NCBI GenBank assembly: GCA_013823135.1
Contig: PNLP01000023.1
Coordinates: 1-64,000 of the forward strand
Direction: 5' to 3'
Origin: Planctomycetaceae bacterium
Lineage (GTDB): Bacteria > Planctomycetota > Planctomycetia > Gemmatales > Gemmataceae
Length of the DNA stretch: 64,000 nt
Shown: in pieces, positions 44,347 through 53,290 of the stretch
Layout: every line of letters starts with the position of its first letter
Position numbering within the stretch: the stretch's first letter is position 1
Translations under genes and position numbers: made by a program
Notes under the pieces: generated by a model
Databases searched by the model: none
Told to the model about the DNA's origin: nothing
The model's input: the letters and a program-made list of their open reading frames with translations, nothing else

Positions 44347-45246
44347 ATGTCCCTCGGTCTGATCGGCGTCAAACTCGGTATGTCGCAGGTGTTCGTCGGC
44401 GATGGAACGGTCGAACCCGTCACCATCCTGCAACTCGGACCCTGCCCCGTTCTCCAGATCAAGCACCCGACCACGAAGAGCGATCGGGGCGAAGTTCGCA
44501 AGGACGGCTACGCTGCCGTTCAACTCGGCTTCAAGGACAAGCCCCGAAAAGCGGCTACCCGACCCGAGCAAGGGCACGTCGCGGCGAACCTGAAGTCGAA
44601 GCGGAAGGATGCCCGCCAGAAGGCCGGCGTCGTGCTTCCCCCGAAGGCCGACTGCGAACCGCAGCGCCACGTTCGCGAGTTCCGACTCGACAAGGGGATC
44701 GGGTTCGTCACCAAGGCGGAATGCACCGCGGCCGAAGCCAAGCTCACGCTCGAACGCGTCAAACCTACCGGCGACATCAAGCAGCCTTTCCAGGCCTACG
44801 CCGACGACATGGTGCTGAAGGTTGGCCAGGTGCTCACCGTCAACGACGTGTTCAAGGATGTGCTCGCGGTCGATGTCATCGGCACCTCGAAGGGCCGCGG
44901 CACGACGGGCGTTATGAAGAAATGGAACTTCGCCGGTCTGCCGGCAGCCCACGGCTCGAAGAAGAACCACCGCCAGCCCGGTTCGACCTCGTCGCTCGCC
45001 AGCAACCGCGGTAGCGGTCGCCCGAAGAAGGGCCGCAGCCTGGCCGGTCGCTACGGTGCCGAACGGGTGACCATCCGTAACCTCGCAGTTGTTCAGATCG
45101 ACACCGAGAACAACCTGTTGCTCATCCGTGGCGGCATCCCGGGATACAACGGCTCGGTGGTCATGGTTCGCCCCACGAACAAGGTCGGCCCCGGCTCGCC
45201 GAAGTCCAAGACCAAGAAGATCGAAGCCGTCGCCAAGAAGAAGTGA
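44347..45246 (+). CDS. rplC: Ribosomal protein L3
   Basis: 299 residues from ATG 44347, longer than the usual 205-215 because of an inserted stretch (about residues 60-115). GLIGVKLGMSQVF start, the GTSKGRGTTGVMKKWNFAG loop that reaches the peptidyl-transferase centre, and the methylatable-Gln region near HRQPGSTSS are present. It binds 23S rRNA early in 50S assembly. It stands alone: no rpsJ upstream and no rplD/rplW downstream, unlike the S10 operon arrangement of most bacteria. Confidence 0.95.
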   Translation: MSLGLIGVKLGMSQVFVGDGTVEPVTILQLGPCPVLQIKHPTTKSDRGEVRKDGYAAVQLGFKDKPRKAATRPEQGHVAANLKSKRKDARQKAGVVLPPKADCEPQRHVREFRLDKGIGFVTKAECTAAEAKLTLERVKPTGDIKQPFQAYADDMVLKVGQVLTVNDVFKDVLAVDVIGTSKGRGTTGVMKKWNFAGLPAAHGSKKNHRQPGSTSSLASNRGSGRPKKGRSLAGRYGAERVTIRNLAVVQIDTENNLLLIRGGIPGYNGSVVMVRPTNKVGPGSPKSKTKKIEAVAKKK

Positions 45247-45263
45247 TTGAAGCCGGAATCGTG

Positions 45264-45330
45264 GCGAGCCACGGGTTTATCCCCGTGGCTTTCTCATTTC
45301 CAGACCATGGGGATAAACCCCGTGGCTCGC
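45264..45330. repeat. Family B inverted-repeat element, second copy
   Basis: Arms 45264-45288 and 45305-45330 (GCGAGCCACGGGTTTATCCC and inverse), 16-base loop. Lies between the convergent rplC and response-regulator genes and could terminate both. Confidence 0.85.
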
Positions 45331-45335
45331 AGACT

Positions 45336-46787
45336 TTACGCGGATTTCAACCCTTCGCCCGGTTCTGGACGGTCCGTGACAACACGATCCAGAGACAGAC
45401 CCAACTCGCGGAGTTTCGTCCGCAGCGTCGTCCGATTGATCCCCAGCAAGTCGCTTGCCTGAGCCTGATGCCCGTGGGTGTGGCGCAGCGCCCGGGCGAA
45501 CAGTTCACGCTCAACGAGTGCGACGACACGGCTGTGAACGTCGCCGTCGCCGTCGCGCAGCATGGCTTCGATGGTTGCCGTCAGGTCGAATGGAGGCGAG
45601 GCGTCCGCGACCCGAATCACGTCGGGCGAGGATGGGTTCACGTCGATTCCGGGAAGGTCGGAAGGGAGCAGGGTTCGCCCGACTGTCTGGTACACGGCCG
45701 CCTGAATGCAGTTCTGTAACTGGCGGACATTGCCGGGCCAGTAATACTGCTGGAGCAAGTCGAGCGATTCCGGGGCGAAGCCGCGAACATCGCGATTCGA
45801 CTCACGGGCGAAGCGATACAGGAAGTGGTGCGCCAGTTCCGGGATATCCTCCTTCCGCTCGCGGAGCGGGGGGACGTGAATCGTGGCCACCTTCAGGCGG
45901 TAGTAGAGGTCGTTGCGGAACTGGCCGGTGGCGATGAGTTGGTCGAGGTTCTGGTTCGTCGCCGTCAGAACGCGGACGTGAGTGTTGATCGGTTGGTTAC
46001 CGCCGACTCGCTCGAACCGCTGCTCTTGAATCAACCGAAGGATTTTCGCCTGGACGGGCAGGGGCATGTCGCCAATTTCGTCGAGGAGCAGGGTGCCGTC
46101 GCCGCACTGCTCGAACCGCCCAACTCGCTGGCGATCGGCCCCGGTGAAGGCTCCCTGTTCGTGCCCGAATAGCTCGCTCTCCACGAGCCCTTCCGGGATG
46201 GCTGCGCAGTTAATCGCGAGGAATCGCTTGTGAGCCCGCCGGCTATGCTGGTAGATCGCCCGCGCGACCAGTTCCTTCCCCGTGCCGCTTTCGCCCAGAA
46301 TGAGGACATTCACGTCCTGCGGGGCGATGCGGCCAATCTGCTTGCACATTTCCTGCATCACCTCGGATCGACCGACTATACGGTCGGTCGAGTCGTCGGG
46401 GAAGATGGCCGGTTCGCGGATGAAGCGGGCGGCCTCGAACGCCCGGTCGAGCAGGCGTGCCATGCGTTCGAGGTCGGTCGATTTGGCAAGGTAGTCGAAT
46501 GCTCCGCGTTTCATCACCTCGATGGCGGTTTCGGTCGTTCCATTCTCGGTGATGAAAATGACGGGCCGTTTCGGGTCGGCTGTTCGAATCTGCTCAAACA
46601 AGTCGAGGCCGGAGCCATCCGGCAGGTGGAGGTCGAGGACAATCACGTCCGGCTGTTCTTCGCGAATGCGCTGCCAGCCTTCCGCAACACTCCGGGCCGT
46701 CAGCACCTCGACCTCGGGCGACGTGAATACGTTGCGGAACGAATGACAGATGACCGGTTCGTCATCGACAACCAGCAACTTCGCCAC
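45336..46787 (-). CDS. NtrC-family sigma-54-dependent response regulator
   Basis: 483 residues from a GTG at 46787 with GGGGGGTG upstream. Receiver domain with phospho-accepting Asp52 (VIVLDLHLPDGSG), AAA+ domain with Walker A GESGTGKE, GAFTGA loop (contact with sigma-54), Walker B LLLDEIGD and arginine fingers, then a Fis-type helix-turn-helix (GHQAQASDLLGINRTTLRTKL). It activates sigma-54 promoters after phosphorylation; the partner kinase is not adjacent. Confidence 0.93.
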   Translation of the reverse strand: MAKLLVVDDEPVICHSFRNVFTSPEVEVLTARSVAEGWQRIREEQPDVIVLDLHLPDGSGLDLFEQIRTADPKRPVIFITENGTTETAIEVMKRGAFDYLAKSTDLERMARLLDRAFEAARFIREPAIFPDDSTDRIVGRSEVMQEMCKQIGRIAPQDVNVLILGESGTGKELVARAIYQHSRRAHKRFLAINCAAIPEGLVESELFGHEQGAFTGADRQRVGRFEQCGDGTLLLDEIGDMPLPVQAKILRLIQEQRFERVGGNQPINTHVRVLTATNQNLDQLIATGQFRNDLYYRLKVATIHVPPLRERKEDIPELAHHFLYRFARESNRDVRGFAPESLDLLQQYYWPGNVRQLQNCIQAAVYQTVGRTLLPSDLPGIDVNPSSPDVIRVADASPPFDLTATIEAMLRDGDGDVHSRVVALVERELFARALRHTHGHQAQASDLLGINRTTLRTKLRELGLSLDRVVTDRPEPGEGLKSA

Positions 46788-46978
46788 GGTTCACCCCCCT
46801 TGGGGAACTTCGTACCTGCCCGGCGGGATCACTTCAATACCAACTATACCGCAGAGACGTAGCCTGCTTGCAGGCCGATTTCCAGCTCAGGTGGTACCGT
46901 TGCAATCCGAGTCGCCCCTCCCAGATTCAACGCTGTGGGAGGGGGAGAAGTTGGTGGGTTTGCGGGAGATTTTTCGGA

Positions 46979-48349
46979 TCACTCGGTTCGACGTTCGGCT
47001 GCGGGAATGTGGATCAAGGACAGTGTGACCACATCCCACGCCTTCACTCCGGGGCGGGTCGAATTCCAGGTCACATACAAGTCGGCTCCGTCCGGCGAGA
47101 GGGCATAGCTGTAGGTGCCAACCGGCGCGACGCCGTGCGTGTCCTTGTAGTAAGGATGCAAGAACGCGATCACCTTCTTGGTCTTGGACTTCGTGTCGTA
47201 CTGCACAACGGGCGAGCCATCCTTGTCGGCACCGCCGTGTGCGCCGGGGATGTAGTACAGGTAGCGCCCTGTGGGGTCGATCTTCAACGCGGTGATGTAG
47301 CCCACCTTGCCCACCGCGGCGAGCCCGAGTTGCGTCACCTTCTCGGTCTTCGTGTCGAACGCGTACAACTCGGGAATCCCCTTCTGGCCCGACGACACCG
47401 TGTAAACGATTCCGTCCTTCGTCTCGTCCGACGCGGCCCGCAACCCGATCTCGCCAGGGATCTTGACCGGGTCGCCGCCCTTTGCGGGATCGTAGCGCAT
47501 GAACGAGCCGCCGCTGGCCTGCATGTAGTAAACGCGCCCCGTGGACTTCGCGAAGATCATGGCTCGCGGCGGGCCGTCGGGCACGTCGCACAGCACCTTC
47601 TTTTTCTCCACGTCGTAAGCGAAGAAGTGGACGCTGTTCCCTTCGTCCTTCCCCTCGCCGGGGGCGGTTCCGCCGTAGTAGATGAGGCGTTCGGGGTCGA
47701 GGATCCCCGTCGGGATGCAGTGCTTCGGAACCGGCCCGTGCGCGACCGCCTCGGACTTCCCGGTCTTGGGATCGACGCGAATGATCCAGTCGCCCTTGTA
47801 GTGGTACTGGTCCGTGGTCACTCGCGTGGAACCGCGATGCGTGCCGAAGTAGATCGCGCCGTCCTTCCCCACCGAAAGCGTCGTGTGAATCTTGCCGGGG
47901 GCGTAGTGACCCTCTGGCATTGCAAGGAGTTTCTGCACGTCGATGAGCTGGCGGAACGCCTTCTTCGCAGGGTCGTATTCGTAAACGAACGCAGTGCCGG
48001 CCGGTGCTTTGTGGTCGCCAACGGATGCGTAATACTTGCCATCGGCGAAGACGCTTTCACCCCAGGTGGACCACGGGTTCCCCGCGTAGGTTTGGCCCGG
48101 GTAGTACGCGAAGTCGATGGTCGGGGCGACCTTCGCAACCGTCACGCCTTCCTGAAGAGTGACGCCCTCGGGCACCTTGATGAACACATCAGATGTGTCG
48201 GTGACGATTGCCTTGCCGCCGGGAAGTTCCGGAGCCTTCCACTCGGCGGCCTTCTTCTTCTGGCCAGCGATTGTGGTGGATGTGATCGGCATCGCAGCGA
48301 CGACACACGCCGCAATGCTGAATGCCAGGAGGGAGAGGAAACGAGGCAT
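46979..48349 (-). CDS. Secreted beta-propeller-like protein
   Basis: 456 residues, ATG 48349. Signal peptide (AFSIAACVVAAMP) followed by a Lys-rich stretch and then repeated blades with YYASVGDHK, YFGTHRGSTR and LYYIPGAHGG motifs, typical of a six- or seven-bladed propeller. I do not recognise a catalytic site. The next gene downstream on this strand is the sigma-54 regulator after 191 bases, which show no feature I can name. Confidence 0.75.
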   Translation of the reverse strand: MPRFLSLLAFSIAACVVAAMPITSTTIAGQKKKAAEWKAPELPGGKAIVTDTSDVFIKVPEGVTLQEGVTVAKVAPTIDFAYYPGQTYAGNPWSTWGESVFADGKYYASVGDHKAPAGTAFVYEYDPAKKAFRQLIDVQKLLAMPEGHYAPGKIHTTLSVGKDGAIYFGTHRGSTRVTTDQYHYKGDWIIRVDPKTGKSEAVAHGPVPKHCIPTGILDPERLIYYGGTAPGEGKDEGNSVHFFAYDVEKKKVLCDVPDGPPRAMIFAKSTGRVYYMQASGGSFMRYDPAKGGDPVKIPGEIGLRAASDETKDGIVYTVSSGQKGIPELYAFDTKTEKVTQLGLAAVGKVGYITALKIDPTGRYLYYIPGAHGGADKDGSPVVQYDTKSKTKKVIAFLHPYYKDTHGVAPVGTYSYALSPDGADLYVTWNSTRPGVKAWDVVTLSLIHIPAAERRTE

Positions 48350-48366
48350 GGTGGGTTCCGTGTTGA

Positions 48367-48382
48367 GAGCCGCTTGCGGCTC
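48367..48382. repeat. Single family C palindrome (short form)
   Basis: GAGCCGCTTGCGGCTC, a perfect 16-base palindrome, lies in the 37-base spacer between two minus-strand genes. Confidence 0.7.
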
Positions 48383-48386
48383 GGGT

Positions 48387-50018
48387 TCATTCCTTCACTT
48401 CCAACACCTGGTTCGCTTTCACGCCGGGCTTGTCGATGGTGGCCTTGCCGCCCGGCAACGTAACACGGACATCGACCGTTGTTGCGTCGCCCAGACCAAA
48501 GTGCGCAACCGGTAACTGACCGCTTGCGTAGCCATAACCAATGCCGATTTCGTGGTGGCCCAACAACGATTCCGGCACGCCCAACTTCCCCGCTGCGAAC
48601 ACCGAAACCTTCGCGCCGATCCCCATGCGGTTGGACGTCTTGCCGGTGACACGAACATCGAGCCAGGCTTTCGTCGCCGAGGTGTTCCGCAACAGGCGGC
48701 TGTGGTTGCCCGTGAACCAGTTGATCAGGAACAGGTCAATGCGGCCGTCGCCGTCGTAGTCGCACGATGGGCCGGCGGGGTAGTAAGCGTTCGCTTTCGC
48801 CACGGGCCACGTCGGTTCGAACCGTGGCAGTCCATCGCGGATACCCGTGTGCCGGTAGATCAGCGGGGTCGCCTTTCCCTCCACCAGATGCGCGGCCGAG
48901 ATGTAGATGTCCGGCCAGCCGTCGTTGTCGAAATCCTGCACCTCGACGTGCGGGCAGCGTACCGGCACTGTGTCACCCAGACCGACGTCCTTCGTCACGT
49001 CGCGGAACTGAGGCACGCCGTCCTTCACGCCGTCGTTGATGTAAACGCGGTTGCGAGCCTTCATGCTGTGGATCGACAACACCAGATCGAGGCGACCATC
49101 GCGGTTCAGGTCCGCGAAGCAGGCTCCGCATGGCCAGTCTTCGCCATCGAGCGGCTTCCACGCGAAGACCGCCGCCAGTTCGGTTGCCTCGCGATACTTG
49201 CCGTCCTTCGCAGAGAGGAACAGCTTGTTTGAGTGCGGGACGAACACATCGGGGCGGCCGTCGTCGTTCACATCCGCGACCGCGACACCGAGGCCGAATA
49301 CGTTCTCAGGTAAGCCGACGTCTTTCGTCACGTCGCGGAACTTCAGCCCGCCTTCGTTGCGGAATAGCGTGGTTCGTGGCTTCGCGGTGAACTTGTCCTC
49401 GATCACGAGCAGGTCGAGTAAGCCGTCGTTGTCGTAATCGAGCACGGCGACGTTGCGGGCCGACAGCAGCGATTCCGGGCACGCACCGCAGTCCTTGCCG
49501 ATATCCACGAACTTCCCGCCGTCGTTCTTGAGGAGCGCACTCCGCCGGCTGACTGCCGATGCCTGCGGTTCCTCGGTCTTCTTCCCTTTGTTTCGGGCGT
49601 TGTTGGCGACGTACAACTCGGAGCGGCCGTCGTTATCCAGATCGGCGAACACGGCACCGCTGGTGCGGCCGTACATCTTCGCGGGTGTATCGGCGACAAC
49701 CTCGAAAGTGCCATCTCCGCGATTGCGGAACAGCACCGACGCCACCGGCCCGGCTGCCGGCTTGTATTCCGCGTTCGGGCGGTCGCAGAACCCACCGACG
49801 AACAGGTCCGGCTTCCCGTCGCCGTCGAAGTCGCCCCACGCGCCACCATGGCCCATCAACCCAGCAAGCGGTGCGACCATCCCCGCTTTCTCGGTCATGT
49901 CGTCGAACGCGATCGCGGGTGCGTCGGGCGGCGCGGCTACGCTTCGCCGAGTCGCTTCGGGAATGGTGGATAGCGCAGCACAGCCGAACAGAACGCAGCA
50001 GTACATCTTGCGGGTCAT
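48387..50018 (-). CDS. FG-GAP/VCBS-repeat protein with UnbV (ASPIC) domain
   Basis: 543 residues, ATG 50018. Signal peptide, then repeated calcium-binding-like motifs of the form DxDxDGxxD (GDFDGDGKPDLFV, LDYDNDGLLDLLV, ADVNDDGRPDVFV, CDYDGDGRIDLFL), typical of an integrin-like propeller. The C-terminus (LDVRVTGKTSNRMGIGAKV, then GYASGQLPVAHFGLG) is the UnbV/ASPIC domain. CRTAC1-like exported proteins of this kind are abundant in Planctomycetes; precise role unknown. Confidence 0.9.
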   Translation of the reverse strand: MTRKMYCCVLFGCAALSTIPEATRRSVAAPPDAPAIAFDDMTEKAGMVAPLAGLMGHGGAWGDFDGDGKPDLFVGGFCDRPNAEYKPAAGPVASVLFRNRGDGTFEVVADTPAKMYGRTSGAVFADLDNDGRSELYVANNARNKGKKTEEPQASAVSRRSALLKNDGGKFVDIGKDCGACPESLLSARNVAVLDYDNDGLLDLLVIEDKFTAKPRTTLFRNEGGLKFRDVTKDVGLPENVFGLGVAVADVNDDGRPDVFVPHSNKLFLSAKDGKYREATELAAVFAWKPLDGEDWPCGACFADLNRDGRLDLVLSIHSMKARNRVYINDGVKDGVPQFRDVTKDVGLGDTVPVRCPHVEVQDFDNDGWPDIYISAAHLVEGKATPLIYRHTGIRDGLPRFEPTWPVAKANAYYPAGPSCDYDGDGRIDLFLINWFTGNHSRLLRNTSATKAWLDVRVTGKTSNRMGIGAKVSVFAAGKLGVPESLLGHHEIGIGYGYASGQLPVAHFGLGDATTVDVRVTLPGGKATIDKPGVKANQVLEVKE

Positions 50019-50471
50019 GTTTCACCTCGGTCGTTGATGGTACCATGTGAAGGCGGAGACTCCACGACGATCTCCCGCGTACAGGTCGTTGAGTCACTTT
50101 TTGCTTGTGACTTGCGCGCACTAATTGCCCCCATGCCAACTCGGACGAACGAGTTCGCAAGTGGTCTGAAGTGGGTGGAATCACGACCGAATTCTCCATT
50201 GTGACCTTCCTACCAATCCGCTCAATCGATTCGCAAACTGATATCTCATAACAGATTGCAATACATAAACACAGTAACAATAATCAAATAATATGACATA
50301 TGAGCCATTATAATTTGACTGACAAAATCTTGCCGAGTCGATCTGTCACCTCAGAATTCTGTCGCGGAAGGTATCTTTAATCCGACAAGAATCGTGGATT
50401 TTCCTCTCGTGGAATGAACTAAACTAGGCACTGTAGGAAGCCGCTCCGGACCGAATGGAACCAGACGGGAC
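50019..50471. other. AT-rich intergenic region before the bilin cluster
   Basis: 453 bases without a gene. The part from about 50210 to 50345 is strikingly AT-rich against the GC-rich background. A short dyad CGAAC-GA-GTTCG lies at 50146-50157. It must contain the promoters of the divergent UnbV and response-regulator genes; no clear -35/-10 or -24/-12 pair stands out. Confidence 0.55.
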
Positions 50472-51890
50472 GTGGCAACAATTCTCGCGATCGACGACGA
50501 TCCCGCACTCCTGTACTCCTTGCGTGTACTGTTCGAGAAGCAGTCCCACACCTTCGTCGGAACGCCAAGCCCAGAAGAGGCATTGAAACTGCTCCGGGAG
50601 GTTCACCCGGATGTCGTGTTTTGTGATATCCATCTTCAGCACTTGAGCGGGCTCGACATCCTCCACCGGATTCACGAGATCGACGCGACCGTCCCGGTTG
50701 TGATGATTACCGGTGAACAATCAAGCGACCTCGCGATTATGTCGAACGCTCAGGGAGCGTTCGATTTCCTCCCGAAGCCACTGACCTCAGAAGGATTGAT
50801 CGAAGTCATCAACCGCGCTCTGACCGCAGCCCGGTTGGCCCGCGAGCCGGCGGCCGTCTCGCTCGCCCCTGGCCACACGGGCGGCTCGGCAATGGTCGGG
50901 CGCTGCCCTGCGATGCAGGATGTGTATCGGGCCATCGGTCGCGTCGCAACGCAGCGAGCAACCGTCCTCATCCTTGGCGAGTCCGGGACCGGGAAGGAAC
51001 TCGTCGCCCGCGCGATCCACCAGCATTCCGGGCGGGCCGACAAGCCTTTCATCACCGTGAATTGCGCGGCGATGCCCGAAACACTCCTCGAAAGCGAGTT
51101 GTTCGGCCACGAAAAGGGAGCGTTCACGGGTGCCGACCGCAAACGCACCGGGAAGTTCGAACAGGCCAGTGGTGGCACGTTGTTCCTCGACGAGATTGGG
51201 GAGACGACGCCCGGCACGCAGGTGAAACTCCTCCGGGTTCTGCAAGAACAAGCATTCCAACGAGTTGGTGGGGAAGAGACGGTCCACACCGACTCGCGGG
51301 TGATCGCAGCCACGAACCGCGACCTCGCGGGGATGGCCCAAACCGGCCGGTTCCGCGTCGATCTGTTCTACCGGCTTGCCGGGTACACGATCCCACTTCC
51401 ACCACTCCGCGACCGTGGCGACGACCTCATTCTCCTCGTTCAACATTTTCTCGCTGCGTTCCAGACCGAACTGGGGTCGTCCGTCCACGGACTGACCGCG
51501 GACGCCGTCGCCCAGCTTCGTAGGTATTCGTGGCCCGGTAACCTGCGAGAACTTCAGGGTGTTCTGCGGAAGGCAGTTCTCCGCGCGTCAGGGCCGGTTC
51601 TCACGGCGGATCTGCTCGAATTCCAGCCTTCTGGCGTTCATGCGTTCCCGATTCGTCAAGCCGCCACCGAGGAGGACACTTCCGAGTTCGTCGCGGCGAG
51701 ATTGGCCGTCGGATCGAAGAACCTTTACGCCGAGTGGCTCGCCCGCACCGAACCGGAATTGTTCCGCCTCGTGCTCGCTCACTTCCACGGGAACATCACC
51801 CAGGCAGCCGAAGCCCTCGGTATCAACCGAATGACCCTTCGCGGGCGCATCCGCCAGTTTGGATTGCAACCAACTGGCTCGACAAGTTAA
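50472..51890 (+). CDS. Sigma-54-dependent response regulator at the head of the bilin cluster
   Basis: 472 residues from a GTG at 50472. Receiver domain with Asp52 (VVFCDIHLQHLSG), AAA+ domain with GESGTGKE, GAFTGA and LFLDEIGE, and a Fis-type C-terminal helix-turn-helix (GNITQAAEALGINRMTLRGRI). An active sigma-54 activator. It precedes the kinase-led operon by 263 bases on the same strand, so that operon is the obvious candidate target. Confidence 0.92.
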   Translation: MATILAIDDDPALLYSLRVLFEKQSHTFVGTPSPEEALKLLREVHPDVVFCDIHLQHLSGLDILHRIHEIDATVPVVMITGEQSSDLAIMSNAQGAFDFLPKPLTSEGLIEVINRALTAARLAREPAAVSLAPGHTGGSAMVGRCPAMQDVYRAIGRVATQRATVLILGESGTGKELVARAIHQHSGRADKPFITVNCAAMPETLLESELFGHEKGAFTGADRKRTGKFEQASGGTLFLDEIGETTPGTQVKLLRVLQEQAFQRVGGEETVHTDSRVIAATNRDLAGMAQTGRFRVDLFYRLAGYTIPLPPLRDRGDDLILLVQHFLAAFQTELGSSVHGLTADAVAQLRRYSWPGNLRELQGVLRKAVLRASGPVLTADLLEFQPSGVHAFPIRQAATEEDTSEFVAARLAVGSKNLYAEWLARTEPELFRLVLAHFHGNITQAAEALGINRMTLRGRIRQFGLQPTGSTS

Positions 51891-51913
51891 ATTACCGGCT
51901 AGTTTTTCGCCAC

Positions 51914-51930
51914 CGGCATTTCGTTAGCCG
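51914..51930 (+). promoter_or_regulatory. Possible sigma-54 promoter of the bilin operon
   Basis: GGCAT at 51915-51919 and GC at 51927-51928 keep the GG-N10-GC spacing of -24/-12 promoters, but TTGC is degenerate (TAGC). About 225 bases before the kinase start codon. The preceding gene encodes a sigma-54 activator. Confidence 0.3.
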
Positions 51931-52153
51931 CACATCGACCACACACTCATCCCAACCTTCACCTCGAACTCGCGGCACGGTTCAAAACTTCTGCCTGAGT
52001 TGCAAGCATTTCTCGATTCCAGTGAAATTCATTTGTTGCTCATCTCGGCACCGTTGTTGCATTAAGACGTCCATACGCTTTCCAACACTCCGATCAGACA
52101 GCAGAACCTCTCCTTGGTGAAGCTGACTGTTCGCCCACGGACCAGAAAGCAAA

Positions 52154-53290
52154 ATGTCAGCGGTCGCCCCCACCCACCCAGACCGGGCCGGGAATCAGGA
52201 AGTCCTCGCCATTCTCGCTCGCTGCGGGAACGTCGATCTCTCCCGACTCTCCCACGCCATCGGTCCAGTTGACGGAGAGGACGCCCTTCGAGCACTCGTC
52301 GCCCTTCAAATGCTCGACCGAATTGCAGCGCGTGCGGTGTCGCTGGTCCTTAAAGGGCGGCTGAGTGAAGGAGACTTGAAACAGCTCCTGGACGTCTCGA
52401 CGCTTCAATACCGCCTCGACCGATTCGCGCCGGCCCCAGCCCCACCGACCGTTCACCCGCTCCCGCTTCCGCTCAACAGCCGCCTTGGTCGCTACCCGGT
52501 CCTGGGTCTACTCGGGCGGGGTGGGTCGTGCCACGTGTACCGCAGCGTTCACCCGGAACTCGGTGTTCCGGTGGCACTGAAGGTTTCCGCCGACGCAACA
52601 CCACTCGAAGCCGAAGCAGGGGTGCTCGCTCGAATCAGCCACGCGAACGTTGTTCGCCTCTGGGATCTCGAGCGGGTCGGCCGGCTCACTGTCCTGGTTC
52701 TGGAATACGTCGATGGCGAAAGCCTGGCTCGCACGCTCGGCCGGGTGGGAGCGGTTGATGTCCGCGTTGCTTTCCGGATGGCCCGCGATGTGATCCGCGG
52801 GTTGTGTTCCGCCCACGCCGCGGGCGTCGTTCACGGCGACGTGAAACCCGCGAACGTGATCGCCACCTCTGCCGGCCGGTTCAAACTCGCCGACTTCGGG
52901 AGCACGCGGCCCACCAGCCTCGCCCTCTATGCTGGCGGGGCGGTCCACGGAACCTGGCCCTACGCCGCGCTGGAATGTTTCGACGGCCGTGGCAACGAAC
53001 GCTCCGACATCTACTCGCTGGGCCTCACCCTGTACCACGCGCTAACGGGGCACTCGCCCGTGACCGCACGCGGGTTCGCCGAGTGCCGCGAGGAACACAC
53101 GAACCTGACTCTCGACCCGCTGCACTGGACGGTTCCCGGAGTGAGCCGGAAGGCGTCCGATCTGATTCGCCGGATGACCGCTCTCGACCCGACCGACCGA
53201 CCGACCGGCCGCCGACTGGTGGCCGAAGCACGCCGGGCGTTTTGCCCTGATGCGTCCGCAACGTACTCGCACCCGGAGATCGCACGATGA
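52154..53290 (+). CDS. Ser/Thr protein kinase (cytoplasmic)
   Basis: 378 residues from ATG 52154. About 110 N-terminal residues are helical and unassigned. The kinase domain has a glycine loop LLGRGGSCHVYR, Lys143 (VALKV), catalytic loop HGDVKPAN (Asp229; the usual HRD Arg is Gly) and DFG at Asp247. The HGD variant suggests activity that does not need activation-loop phosphorylation. No membrane segment. First gene of the ten-gene operon; its stop overlaps the sensor gene start (ATGA). Confidence 0.88.
   Translation: MSAVAPTHPDRAGNQEVLAILARCGNVDLSRLSHAIGPVDGEDALRALVALQMLDRIAARAVSLVLKGRLSEGDLKQLLDVSTLQYRLDRFAPAPAPPTVHPLPLPLNSRLGRYPVLGLLGRGGSCHVYRSVHPELGVPVALKVSADATPLEAEAGVLARISHANVVRLWDLERVGRLTVLVLEYVDGESLARTLGRVGAVDVRVAFRMARDVIRGLCSAHAAGVVHGDVKPANVIATSAGRFKLADFGSTRPTSLALYAGGAVHGTWPYAALECFDGRGNERSDIYSLGLTLYHALTGHSPVTARGFAECREEHTNLTLDPLHWTVPGVSRKASDLIRRMTALDPTDRPTGRRLVAEARRAFCPDASATYSHPEIAR

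Noticed and set aside
50146..50157. CGAAC-GA-GTTCG dyad as a Gram-positive type LexA box
   Set aside because: The spacer is 2 instead of 4 bases, it does not resemble the dyad upstream of lexA here, and no damage-response gene is adjacent.
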